Shown here piece by piece: positions 1 to 9,839 of a DNA stretch of 64,000 bases. The DNA lies in assembly GCF_027172205.1 (NCBI RefSeq), contig NC_070611.1:10399479-10463478 (forward strand), given 5' to 3'. The number at the start of each line of letters is the position of its first letter. Position 1 is the stretch's first letter. The position numbers and the translations under genes are program-made. A model generated the notes under the pieces. That model did not search any database, was not told the DNA's origin, and saw only the letters and a program-made list of their open reading frames with translations. Origin of the DNA: Podarcis raffonei (Eukaryota; Chordata; Lepidosauria; Squamata; Lacertidae).

Positions 1-1548
1 GTTCAGTGGGTCCCCTGTGAAAACCATGGTCCAAATGCCACTGCAGCCGTGTGCCTTTCGCATGCTGAATCGAGAGGACCATGTGCTGCGGAAATGGCTG
101 GAAAAAATCACTACATTCTACTGTGTGATTGTCTAGCAGAATTGTTCCCCACAATCTACGGTACCTTCACCTCCCCTGTTCAATACAATGTATGCAGCTT
201 ATTCTAGATGTCTATGAAGAAGCACCAAAATCAACTTATTTTGGCATTCCCCAACACACTTTGCCATCAGGATTTGGCCTGTGCAGCTGTCTGCATTAAC
301 TGTTCCCTTCACAGGAACCGGGTTACATTCATTTACACCTAGCAAAGATAGTAAACACGGCCGAAGCATTGGACGACGTGAAAGAGCATCAGTAAAGAGC
401 TAAGTTTTTGAACTATAATAATAGTTTCCCCAGCCACTCTGGGTGGCTTCCAACAAAACACTAAAATAAAATAACTGTTGCTCTTGTACTGTGATTTTAT
501 CTGATTTATCACAAAAGGGTTTTCTCTCCTGCTTCTAGAAAATGCCCAAGAAGTATTTTAAACTTGCACAAGAAAAAAAGGCCTATGAGCCTCAAGGAAC
601 AGCAGTTTCTTGGTATTTCTTGGATAGGCTAGGTTTTAAGAAGAAGAAAAGGGGGAAGTAAACGTTTTCCCAATCTGGAAAATCCAAATAACGAAAGGTA
701 GCAATGTTGGAGTTGCCTCCGAGCAAAACTGTGGGCCCCAAAGCCCGATTCAGCATGATTGAATTCAGCTGATCCTGTTCTCTCAAAATTGTGATTCTTA
801 CAACTGCAGTTTCGAATCACAATTCGGATCACAGCTTCATTATGCTTATACCGCAGGAGCAGCTTTTAATGGTGATCAAATTTATCTCCCATCCCAGCTA
901 CAGGCAATTTGTTTGCCACACGATTCTAGAAAATGGCCTTCAACACAGAATGCTAACAAAAAATAACATTGCCTTGTATTAAGTGCTTGCTGTGTGTCCA
1001 AGCGACAGGGTCAGGAATGAAAGCTTTTATTCAGAACTCTTGCTGTGAGAGACACAAAATTCAGCTCACCTGGTAGTATTTATTTTGAAACTGACATGAG
1101 GTTGGTACTGAAAAAACAAATATATATAGAGAGAGATCTCATTATTCAGCTGCTGCAAGCACATTCTGCACCTTTCTGCAATAGTAATGGGCATTGCTGA
1201 TAAACTGGGAGGCTTGCTATTCCTACAAAATAAAACTAACGCGCCTTGGGCCCTGCCCAATCCACTTCAGGCTATTTGCTATCCAATCCTCTCTAGGTTT
1301 ACTCTGAAGTTAGCACCTGGGATGATTCCCAGGTAAGTGTGTGAGAGATTGCAGCCCTTATCTCTTAAATGGGTTGGTAAAATCTTATTTGCAATGTAAT
1401 AAATGCAGATATATTTATACATACATATATATTTATACATGCATATATTGGGTGGGGGGCAGGCTTTAAATTAGGTGGGGCAGAACCTCAGTTACTGAAG
1501 CATTTTATTTTTTTGACTTACTTGATTGGGGGGGCTTGCCCCTCCCCT
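1..1548. other. No gene recognised; AT-rich intergenic sequence
   Basis: I see no exon-like coding stretch. The short open frames on either strand have no domain, splice context or composition bias. The piece around 425-470 (CCCAGCCACTCTGGGTGGC followed by an A-rich end) resembles the 3' tail of a reptile LINE or SINE and recurs near 43510-43560. A TA/CA-rich stretch lies near 1400-1445. Confidence 0.6.
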
Positions 1549-2345
1549 GTTGTTGTTGTTTAGTCGTTTGGTTGTGTCCGACTCTTCGTGACCCCATGGA
1601 CCAGAGCACGCCAGGCACGCCTGTCTTCCACTTCCTCCCGCGGTTTGGTCAAAGTCATGCTGGTAGCTTCGAGAACACTATCCAACCATCTCATTCTCTG
1701 TCGTCCCCTTCTCTTTGTGCCCTTCATCTTTCACAACATCAGGGTCTTTTCCAGGGAGTCTTCTCTTCTCATGAGGTGGCCAAAATACTGGAGCCTCAGC
1801 TTCACCATCTGTCCTTCCAGGGAGCACTCAGGGCCGATTTCCTTCAGAATGGATAGTTGATCTTCTTGCAGTCCATGGGACTCTCAAGAGTCTCCTCCAG
1901 CACCATAATTCAAAAGCATCAATTCTTCGGCGATCAGCCTTCTTTATGGTCCAGTTCTCACTTGCATACACCATAGCTTTAACTATACGGACCTTTGTTG
2001 GCAAGGTGATGTCTCTGCTTTTTAAGATGCTGTCTAGGTTTGTCATTGCTTTTCTCCCAAGAAGCAGGCGTCTTTTAATTTCATGGCTGCAGTCACCATC
2101 TGCAGTGATCATGGAGCCCAAGAAAGTAAAATCTCTCACTGCCTCCATTTCTTCCCCTTCTATTTGCCAGGAGGTGATGGGACCAGTGGCCATTATCTTC
2201 GTTTTTTTGATGTTGAGCCCCTCCCCTAGGCTACGCCTATGAGTCTCCTCTGTATAATCCACCATAAGTTTGCACCACCAAGAATTAATAATCCATTCCT
2301 CTAAGGAGATGCTACAGCCAGCCTCCATGTGAAGATCTCTCATTA
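1549..2345 (-). mobile_element. BovB (RTE) LINE, 5'-truncated 3' end
   Basis: On the minus strand a 171-codon frame (1828-2343) reads like the C-terminal part of the BovB reverse transcriptase, with stretches such as FTFLGSMITADGDCSHEIKR, KVRIVKAMVYASENW and FELWCWRRLLRVPW. Beyond its end the sequence has the typical BovB 3' end, written on the plus strand as TTGTTTAGTCGTTTGGTTGTGTCCGACTCTTCGTGACCCCATGGA. BovB is an RTE-clade LINE shared by ruminants and squamates through horizontal transfer. The copy is 5'-truncated, keeps only about 0.8 kb, and ends in a TTG repeat. Its frame is open for most of its length, so it is not very old. Confidence 0.88.
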
Positions 2346-2665
2346 AGCAGGGGTGAAACCTGCCTTTATTTCACCCGGTTCAAAGACCCTGTTTGGCACC
2401 TACCCACTCCACATTTGCGTACACACATTCACAGGCTGCGAGCCTCAATGGTGCCCCTCTGGAGACTTCACCTGGGGCAAAAAAAGGCTACCTCCCCCCA
2501 TAGCTACAGCTCTGGATTCAGTTTTCTGCATTGCCGCTTCTAATTGATCTTCCTTTAAAACTCTTACTTGTCGCATATGGAACAAAGAAGAAGAAAACAT
2601 ACCTGGAACTGTAGGGCATTCTGTACGAAAAGGGAAAAGCAAAAGCCAATTAGTTATGAGCTATA
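2346..2665. other. Spacer between BovB and SINE, nothing recognised
   Basis: No domain, repeat head or splice-flanked open stretch was found between the truncated end of BovB and the start of the Sauria SINE. Confidence 0.5.
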
Positions 2666-3000
2666 CGCGGGTGGCACTGTCGTCTAAACCACAGAGCCTA
2701 GGGTTTGCCGATCAGAAGGTCGACAGTTCGAATCCGGCGATGGGGTGAGCTCCTGTTGCTCGGTCCCTGCTCCTGCCAACCTAGCATTTTGAAAGCATGC
2801 AGTGCAAGTAGATAAATAGGTACCACTCCAGCGGGAAGGTAAACAGCGTTTCCATGCACTGTTCTGGTTTGCCAGAAGCGGCTTAGTCATGCTGGCCACA
2901 TGACCCAGAAGCTGTACACCGGCTCCCTCGGCCAGTAAAGCGAGCCCCACAACCCCAGAGTAGGCTGCGACTGGACCTAACGGTCAGGGGTCCCTTTACA
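2666..3000 (+). mobile_element. Sauria SINE (tRNA-headed)
   Basis: The head resembles a tRNA gene: an A-box-like GTGGCACTGTCGTCTAAACC is followed by a B box, GTTCGAATCC, at 2727-2736. The body is the familiar squamate text (GAAGGTAAACAGCGTTTCCATGC, GGCCACATGACCC, GACTGGACCTAACGGTCAGGGGTCCCTTTAC). Sauria SINEs are copied by BovB machinery, whose 3' end is also in this window. A solo LTR has landed in or beside its tail. Partial copies lie at 23590-23640 (minus strand) and 41640-41780 (plus strand). Confidence 0.85.
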
Positions 3001-3005
3001 CTTTC

Positions 3006-3292
3006 TGTTATGTACTGAGTTGAATAGGATCCAAAAGGCAGCAGTCTGATTGGTCCTAGAACAATGCAGCAGTATGATTGGTCTGCAGGAGCCACCCAAT
3101 CCAGCTCCAGGTGAAACTGAATCCATAACCTGATTGGCCTATAGGAGAATCCCGGAATTAGCCAATCACGTGCAGCCATTGTGTAAATAATGTATATAAA
3201 GCAGATATTTGGGGGGGAAACTTTCATTCCTCCTCACCACCATGAGCTGAATAAAGAGCATGAAATCCACTCTTAACTCTGAGTATATTTCA
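3006..3292 (+). mobile_element. Solo LTR of an endogenous retrovirus-like element (fossil)
   Basis: The 287-bp block starts TGTTATG and ends TATTTCA, and is flanked on both sides by CTTTC (3001-3005 and 3293-3297), a 5-bp target-site duplication. Inside are at least four CCAAT/ATTGG boxes, a TATATAAAG box near 3194, and an AATAAA signal near 3250, the order expected of U3-R-U5. No internal coding region accompanies it, so it is a recombined solo LTR. It interrupts the tail of the Sauria SINE and is therefore younger than that SINE. Confidence 0.82.
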
Positions 3293-3554
3293 CTTTCAGA
3301 GGGGAAATTGTACAGTGATCAAGAAATAGTTCTAACTGAGATAATAGCAGTACCTTCTTGAATAGAGAAAGTCCGGCCACTGCTGCCCAAGCACTGGCAA
3401 CCTCTAAATTGTTGAAGGGAGCTACTGGCTACTGGTCTATTTTGGGACACATTTCAGAGACATCTGAATATTTTTTGTTGTCTCTGAAGATTTTTCTACT
3501 GGTCTATTTTCAGGCACATTCCAAAGTCTTGGTGCTTGTGTACAATGGGTGGGG

Positions 3555-3805
3555 ACTCTGTGGTCTTCCAGATGTTGCTGGACTCCAACTCCCAGAAGCC
3601 CCAAACAGCACGGCCAACAATGAGAGTCCTCCATCTCTGCTACATTCCGACTGAACTTTCCGACAGTAAGAGCTGTTCAACAGACTCTCTTAGAAGGTGA
3701 TGGTCTCTCCTTCCTTGGAAGCGTTTAAGCAGAGGTTGGATGGCCATCTGTCATATATGATCTAGTCAAGATTCCTGCCCTTTCCAGCTCTACGATCCTA
3801 TCTTT
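3555..3805 (+). mobile_element. hAT-like piece followed by CR1 LINE 3' end
   Basis: GGTCTTCCAGATGTTGCTGGACTCCAACTCCC (about 3562-3593) matches one arm of the palindromic hAT-type repeat seen at 21294. From about 3660 to 3805 the text (TTAAGCAGAGGTTGGATGGCCATCTGTCA, GATCTAGTCAAGATTCCTGCC, CCAGCTCTACGATCC) is a CR1 3' end. The same text recurs at 57413-57632. Both pieces are old. Confidence 0.75.
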
Positions 3806-4066
3806 CGGGACCTGGATTCCTAAAAGGCTTCATTTTCCTGCATGAGCCTGCCCGAAAAACCTTGCACCCACCCTCTAAGCTTCTCCTCTGGGTCCCCCTT
3901 CTTCCCGCTCCCCAACAATCTGAAATTAAGTGGGGTGGTGACTGCAGAGAGAAGACTTATTTTATTAATTTAAAACATCATATCCTTCTTTTCTTTATAA
4001 AACTAAAGCAGTTTAACAAACAATAAATAAAATAAATCATGACACGTAATAAAATGGCTCGAATTA
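3806..4066. other. Spacer, nothing firm recognised
   Basis: An A/T-rich stretch near 3959-4060 (TTTATTAATTTAAAACATC...CAATAAATAAAATAAATC) looks like the end of a minus-strand LINE tail, but it is too short to classify. Confidence 0.4.
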
Positions 4067-4497
4067 CCGTATTTTTCGCTCTATAAGACACACTTTCCCC
4101 CTCCTAAAAAGTAAGGGGAAATGTGTGTGCATCTTATGGAGCGAATGCAGGCTGTGCAGCTTTCACTGAAACCAGGAGAGCAAGAGGAATTGGTGCGCAC
4201 CGATCCCTCTTGCTCTCCTGGCTTCAGGGATAGCCGCCCGAAGCCTCCTGAGCGCAGCGGGAGCGGAGCAGCATTTCTCCTGCCGCTTCGCTAAAGGGGT
4301 GCTGCACAACTCTCTCTCTCTCTGCACAGCGCCTCTCCAGCAAAGTGGGAGGATAAATGGAAGGGGCTCCGCTTCTCCTGCCGCTTCGCTGAAGGGGCGC
4401 TGCGCAGAGAGGGAGAGAACATTTTCTTTCTTGTTCTCCCCCTCTAGAACTAGGTGCGTCTTATGGTTGGGTGCATCTTATAGAGCGAAAAATACGG
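4067..4497. mobile_element. Mariner-type MITE with CCGTATTTTTCGC ends
   Basis: The element starts CCGTATTTTTCGCTCTATAAGAC and ends with the reverse complement (TTATAGAGCGAAAAATACGG), flanked by TA on both sides (4065-4066 and 4498-4499), as in Tc1/mariner superfamily transposition. An internal palindrome surrounds GAGAGCAAGAGG / CCTCTTGCTCTC. No transposase frame is present, so it is non-autonomous. A related, shorter copy lies at 47826-48084. Confidence 0.8.
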
Positions 4498-4772
4498 TAC
4501 AGTAAAAGCACTTCACATTACTAAGATGCATGAGCAGATGCACCACATGTCTCCACCATGGGGCTGAAAGCATAACCATCTGCACAAAAGCAAAGCTGTC
4601 TTAGGACTCCCCACCAACCACCTCAACATCTGCCCAAAGAGGTATGTGGGGATAACCCTACTACGACCCCAAAACTTCCCTGTGGAAAAGCTCTCGAGTC
4701 TCAAAACCCTAATCTTGGGGTGCCTCTTTTAGGGAACAGGTCCAGATAAACACACACAAGTGCATGCAGGTG

Positions 4773-4773
<1 letters not shown>

Positions 4774-4816
<43 letters not shown>
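4774..4816. repeat. (CA)n microsatellite
   Basis: About 21 uninterrupted CA units, directly before the LTR-like block that starts near 4820. Confidence 0.97.
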
Positions 4817-4818
<2 letters not shown>

Positions 4819-4819
4819 T

Positions 4820-5390
4820 TGTTGTAAGCAGAAAGTGCCTTATTTCCTGCCTTACCTTATGCTAATAACTAAAACTCAGGAGACTGGGGGGTAGAAGTCC
4901 AATGTTGTTTATTGCAAAGCAATAGGTTACAATGGGATAGCTCCACAAAAGTTGCAACCCCGCCCAGTGGACCGGGCAGTGGTATTTATAAAGTTTCAAA
5001 CAAAGCATTTCAGTTTCCACCAATCGTACATCATTACCTCATTTAAGTTGATAGACCAATCATATGCACAAGCATTGGCTGTTTCTGCTGATTAAGCTCG
5101 GATTCCCATGTTCTGCGATGACCTTCCAGGAATACATTGTGTTGGTGTGCATGTTGGGAACCTGTGTCACGTGCAGCCATTTGCATCACGGAGCAACTTA
5201 TGTTCTAGCTTTGTGCTGTGAATCTTTGTGATTTACATATTAGCTGTATTTCTGGCCCCAACGAGGGCTGCACATGTTGAAAAATCATCAGTTTCATAAA
5301 GTAACAGGCTACCATAATTTCTCTATTAGAAGCACACTCAAGGATTGATAGGGGTACACATTACCACATTTATTGTGGCCCTTTGGGCCA
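4820..5390 (-). mobile_element. Solo LTR-like block (fossil)
   Basis: On the minus strand this block has the layout of a retroviral LTR: several CCAAT/ATTGG boxes, a TTTATAAA TATA-like box near 4985, and an AATAAA-type signal (plus-strand TTTATTG near 4907). It begins TGTTG just after the CA microsatellite. AGAT occurs just before 4820 and just after 5389, a possible 4-bp duplication. No internal region is attached. The right boundary is uncertain. Confidence 0.45.
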
Positions 5391-5508
5391 CTCCCACAAG
5401 ATCACCACACACTGGTTACACCCAGGGGACACATTGGGGGGAAATAAACAGGGTTTTTTTAAACTGAGGAATGGAATTCCAATCAATAGATTTATAGGGC
5501 AGGGCTAA

Positions 5509-5880
5509 CATCTAACGAAAGAATGGCAACTTCAACAGATGGAATATGCACAGTTTGCAGACCTAACATATAGAATAAGAGAACAAGAAGAACATATGTT
5601 TAAAGAAGATTGGACAATGTTTATTGAATATATGGGGGGAAATTGTGTATACTTGAAAACTTTTGCATGATTAAGATAAATTCAACAATGTAAATAAGTC
5701 TTGATGCATGTGATAATTTAATGAAAATTGTGTGTGTGTGTGTGTGTGTGTGTGTTCAATGAAGGATTGGTGGTTTGTTGTTGTTGTTGTTTGTAGTACA
5801 AATGTGCTTGTTGTGTTCACAGGGTAGATAGATGCCAGGAATGAGGTGTGTACCTTCGACGAGGTACCACGTTAAATATA
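5509..5880 (+). mobile_element. 5'-truncated L1 LINE: ORF2 C-terminus and 3' flank
   Basis: The frame from about 5510 to the TGA near 5670 reads as the extreme C-terminus of an L1 ORF2 (LTKEWQLQQMEYAQFADLTY... ending in ...YLKTFA), parallel to the LEEWHTQLMDYMQLAEMTGR region of the intact L1 at 18.5 kb. It is followed by TTTAATGAAAATTG(TG)n at 5729-5754. The next block (CCAGGAATGAGGTGTGTACCTTCGACGAGGTACCAC, to 5880) recurs at 11127-11275. It is either the 3' UTR of that L1 subfamily or part of a local duplication. Confidence 0.7.
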
Positions 5881-5984
5881 TGCTTTTGAAGGGTGAACGA
5901 ACTAGGTCTCCAAGGACTGAAGCAGGCACATAGGAAAGTGATGCTGCATAAATCTAACAGGACCTAGTACAGAGTAGAAACTTA

Positions 5985-6075
5985 AAATTACAGAATCGTG
6001 GAGCTGGGGGCCACACCAAAGGTCATCTAGCCCAACCCCCTGCAATGCAGGAATCACAGTGAAGAGTCCCTGACA
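5985..6075 (-). mobile_element. CR1 LINE 3' end
   Basis: The plus strand reads TTACAGAATCGTGGAGCTGGGGGCCACACC...GGTCATCTAGCCCAACCCCCTGCAATGCAGGAATC, the reverse complement of the CR1 3' terminus. It is short and old. Confidence 0.8.
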
Positions 6076-6494
6076 GATGCCCCCCCCCAACTTGCTCTGC
6101 TTCAGGACCCTTTGCCTATTGCTTCATTACAGAGGCCAGAATCCACCCATCCACCTCAGCATCGTCTACACTGACCGGCAGCATCTCTCCCGGGTTTCAG
6201 ACAGGGAACATTCTCTGCCCCACCTGGAGAGGTCATCCAGGATTATCTGTGAGGATGGGGATAATGCAGATTGTCTAATCCTGTGCTATGGACACCCCTA
6301 GACTTGGGAGTCTTCTACTGCATTTCATGGGACTTTGGGATTGTCTCCCTTTGGAAATGGGGCTGAATGAAGAATGATCTGATATAAAAACATGAACTCC
6401 AAAAGAGAGGATTCACCTGCAGACGGAACAGCAGGTGCTTCAAAGTTCTGAAGAAACATCGGGGGGGGGGGGGGAGTTTGGCCCAGGTGGGTGG
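6076..6494. other. Spacer upstream of the small multi-exon gene
   Basis: CR1-like or unassigned sequence. A G-run of about 13 bases near 6462-6474 may be length-polymorphic. No exon was recognised. Confidence 0.4.
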
Positions 6495-6554
6495 GTTGCC
6501 ATGGGAACAATGACCTGCCCTCCTTTGTGACATGTCTTGCTTCCCCTTTAAAAG
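6495..6554 (+). promoter_or_regulatory. Candidate promoter: RFX X-box and TATA-like box
   Basis: GTTGCCATGGGAAC at 6495-6508 is one base away from the symmetrical RFX X-box palindrome GTTGCCATGGCAAC. CCCTTTAAAAG at 6544-6554 is a TATA-like box. The first candidate ATG follows at 6693. RFX factors are known to drive ciliary and testis genes; applying that here is an inference. A second GC-rich stretch with CCAAT, GAGGCGGGGCC and TTAAATA lies at 7430-7480, before a diverged repeat of the exon 1 leader. Confidence 0.4.
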
Positions 6555-6692
6555 CCACCAACTACAGGTGTCCATTGTGGGATAGTGAGGAGAGGTAGAG
6601 AGAGAGGTGGGAGTGCAGAAGGAGATTTAGGAGAGGCTTTGGTTTAGGAGAGGCAGGGACTGTTTTAACAGGAGGCGGAGGCAGCAGCAACA

Positions 6693-8850
6693 ATGAGGTC
6701 AATTCCAGAAATCCAGCAGGAAGGCAGGATCAGCGGACTTGTCCTTCGCGGGACAGACTGGTAAGTTTGTGGCGCCCCATCCTATTCTTTGCCCCATCTC
6801 CTTCTCCCCAGAATTATTCCCATAGGTTCATTATCACGTGGTGCTGATAATGCCAAGGTTGCAGGCTTGGTCCTTGCATGGGACAGCTGCTCTGCCTGCA
6901 GAATCCTTTAGTCTATCTTCCCTAAATTGGGGGGGGGCTGAAATAGTGACTCACCCCCCCCGGCGGTGGCGATTCCAGGGTCCCCTCTTAAAGGGGTTTG
7001 TATATGGGAGTTACTGGCCATACACTGCAAGGTTGTCAGTGAACTCCGCTGCGTTGCAGGGATATGGGGGTGGGCTGACAGCGTACACAAACACCTTACT
7101 GTGCATCCTCCCATATCCCATTCACCCTGAGGAGCCCCTGTTCCCCCCGGCTGGGGGGCTGGGAGACATGCCCAATGCCTAAGCCAAGGTTTTCCCACAT
7201 CTGAAAGATTTAATAAATTTGTGGCCAATTTTTTATTCCAGAACACGTTGCCACGAGTCATCTTTCCTTCTGGTGGGTCTCTGGGGGCTGGGGGGGTCTC
7301 CGCCTGGACACGCAGTGAGCGCTCACACCTTCCTTAGAGGGACCACGCACAGCACCTCGGCCCACGGGACCCACCAGCCGGTTGGGCTGGCCTGCTTCCC
7401 TGTGCTAGTCATTGGAGGTTCCCGCCAAACCTCAGCCAATCAGCCCTGCAGGGAGGCGGGGCCAGACTGCTTAAATAGGAGGCGGAGCTGGCAGCAACCA
7501 TGTGATTGGCTCCAGAGCTTCACCCACCCAACCCTCCCTTTGTCTAATGCTCGTTTCATTCTAGCTATTTCAGATCATAACCGTAGATACTCCCCTCTTC
7601 CTCCATGAATAGGGGTGACCCCTATTGGCAATTCTCTATTAGGCTAAATGTATTTCTGTTCTGCATCACCTCTTCTAGGCTCAGGCGAATGAGAAGCTTC
7701 CTTCAGGTCAAAAGGAGCAATAAAGTGGCCGCGCTGGACCACAAGGAGGAGTCTTCTGAGACTCCAGGTGAGGAAGTAAAAACCCCCGCACCATTTTGGG
7801 AAGGTCAGGGCAGGAATAGGCTAGGGGGGGGCAGCTCAGGGTATAGGATTTGTGGGGGAAGGAAGCTAGTAAGAAAAGAAGTCGAAAAAGCCAGACTGCT
7901 GGATCTGGCAGGAGGCCGAGGCAGCTGATAGGACAGGGCAGGGGGACAGTGGTCAGCAAGAGGGCCACATTCTCTTGTGAGCCGCATTTGGGGGGCTGCA
8001 TGCCAAGACTGGCCCCCAAGGCCTGGGGTTTGCCACCCCTGTAGGAGGAGTGTAGAAGCAGGGAAATCAAGGAGAAGATTATTGCAACAATCTTGGAAGC
8101 TGCAAAGGGACGAACTAACCTGTCCCCATGTCCTTCTCTTGTTGCAGTTGTTACAAAGCTATCCCAGATCTTCCCAGACCTTGAGGTTAGTACTGGGGGA
8201 AACAAAAGAGGAGGGAGTGGATCCCCCAGACCCTCTGCCCACTGACTGTGGTCTTTGCCCCCAATTCTGCAGTGGCGTGTGTCCCTGGGGTGTCAGGATG
8301 ATGCCAGAGGCATGTCCTGCCCTCTTCCCTGGTGCTGCCCTTCCACCTCTGCCCAGGAGGCTGCAGGGCCCATGGAGGTCCTCTGGGGCAAGGGATTGGG
8401 CCCAAGCCTGAGGGAGGCCACTCTTTCCTGGCTTGGGCCTGCTTGTGGGCTCCCTTGCACCCGTCAATGGTGGGTTTTGTAGTTTCACCAAAGGCGTCTC
8501 ATCCAGCTTTCTCTTTCCTCTGCAGAAGGCAATGGCCCAACGACACCGGTCCCGTGTTCGGCCAGCACCTAAGGAAGGTAAATGAATCTCCACACCTTGG
8601 GGACTTTTCACTTAGTAGCCTTATGGTTCATTCCTGAGAAAGATCGCCCAGGCCTTCTTGCTGTGCCTTGCAGGCCTTTTTCACTTCGCCTCAGTAGGCA
8701 GGGCCCTGACTGACTCCAGCTACAAAAGCTGAGGTGGTTGGACCCTTGGGTTTGGGTATAGTTTGGCAGGCGTTGTTGAGAGAGGCTGTTAATTCAGTCT
8801 CTCTTTTTCATTCTCTTCCAGAGGACATCATTGTCGAAGATCTTGAATGA
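6693..8850 (+). CDS. Predicted five-exon gene for an unrecognised 91-residue protein
   Basis: Five blocks with consensus borders join in one frame. Exon 1 is 6693-6760 (donor GTAAGT), exon 2 is 7679-7767 (acceptor TTCTAG, donor GTGAGG), exon 3 is 8148-8185 (TTGCAG, GTTAGT), exon 4 is 8526-8577 (CTGCAG, GTAAAT), and exon 5 is 8822-8850 (TTCCAG, stop TGA). The phases match at every junction. The protein starts MRSIPEIQQEGRISGLVLRG, has a basic centre (RSFLQVKRSNK, QRHRSRVRP) and an acidic end (EEDIIVEDLE). It has no signal peptide, membrane segment or cysteines. I do not recognise the family. The start was chosen as the first ATG after the TATA-like box; an in-frame ATG in exon 2 is an alternative. 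An A/T-rich AATAAA lies near 9548. Support comes from frame continuity and from the partial duplicate at 11.6-12.4 kb, which keeps three of the frames open. It could instead be a chance assembly or part of a longer gene. Confidence 0.42.
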
Positions 8851-9480
8851 GCTTCCGGGAACTTCTGGCGGAGCCGCGGCCATTGAAAGAAGCGCGAGAT
8901 AGCCCGCCATGGAATCTCAAGCAACGCGGGGGCTTTTTGGAGGTTCAGCGAAGGCTACGCGGACCTTGGAACCTCAAGAGGTTATCTTGGGGGATTTGGC
9001 ACCCGGCGGTGCCTGGTCGTGCTCTCCAGCTCTTCGGGGTGCAGGAAGGGAGTCCGTCCCGGCAGCTGGGAGAAGATGGCATATGGCGGAAGGTTGCAGG
9101 AGGAGCAAGGACTTACTTCGTGAGGAGGAAGACACCGGAAAGCCTGTTCCTTATTGCTTTTGGAGTACGTGGCGTTTTCTTGAGGCTTCCAGTGGACTAA
9201 GCCAATAAGTGGGCTTTGTTGGGGGATTTAAGACAGTGTTGGAGAAGGAGATTTTGGCGCTGGGACTTCTAAAATTCACCCCCTTACCAGCATTGTTTCG
9301 TGAGGAGGAAGACATTGGAAACCCTGTTTGCTATTGTTGCTGGAGTTTGTGGCGCTTTTCAGAGGTCACCAGTGGATTAAGCCGACAAGCGGCGGAAAAC
9401 GAAGAATGCAAATTGGATTACAAATACCTTCCTTTTAATGTTTTTATGTATTTATATCTTGTTTTTTCAGTTGTATTCAT
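8851..9480 (+). mobile_element. L1 5' UTR-like GC-rich block with two repeat units
   Basis: The start, GCTTCCGGGAACTTCTGGCGGAGCCGCGG, resembles the start of the intact L1 5' UTR (GCTTCCGGAGGCGGCGCG at 12891). Two related units about 180 bp apart (9112-9208 and 9293-9391) share CGTGAGGAGGAAGACA, GGAAACC/GGAAAGCC and CCAGTGGATTAAGCC-type text, like the tandem monomers of some L1 promoters. It is followed by a LINE/SINE tail and then a decayed L1 body. It may contain the 3' UTR of the small gene just upstream. Confidence 0.45.
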
Positions 9481-9499
9481 TTAACTTGTTTTTATTATT

Positions 9500-9596
9500 G
9501 GCTGTTCGCCGCCCTGAGCCCGGCCTTGACTGGGGAGGGTGGGGTATAAATAAAATTTATTATTATTATTTATTATTATTGTTATTATTATTATTC
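9500..9596 (+). repeat. Reptile LINE/SINE 3' tail with (ATT)n
   Basis: CGCCGCCCTGAGCCCGGCCTTGACTGGGGAGGGTGGGGTATAAATAAAATTTATT ends in an ATT microsatellite. This is a very common squamate retroposon terminus. The leucine-rich open frame across it is a by-product of the ATT repeat. Confidence 0.8.
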
Positions 9597-9839
9597 CTCA
9601 TATACAGTAGTTTGGCTTTTCTGCTCTTTGTTTCCTGTGGGCTTTCTTTGGACGAGACGGTGTAATAGACAAAGAAAACGAAAGTAACTGTACTGAAGGA
9701 AAGGTCATTTCTTTGTTTGCTGCCATCGTGTGGGACAGGAGAGAATTTGACCTAATAATAGAAAGCTTGGACTTACGACCCCTGGAGGTTGTCAAAAAAT
9801 TACACAGGACAATTTGAGACCCAAACAGTATTTTGGGGC

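Noticed and set aside
5729-5754. (TG)n as a boundary or regulatory Z-DNA element
   Set aside because: It is part of the L1 3' flank; the second copy at 11127 has TATATA at the same place.
7708-8411. Minus- and plus-strand frames of 100-165 codons over the small gene introns
   Set aside because: They cross the splice-flanked blocks without domains and are explained by GC-rich composition; the spliced model accounts for the conserved parts better.
9438-9665. 75-codon frame rich in Leu and Tyr, like a membrane protein
   Set aside because: The hydrophobic run is the ATT/TTA microsatellite of a retroposon tail.
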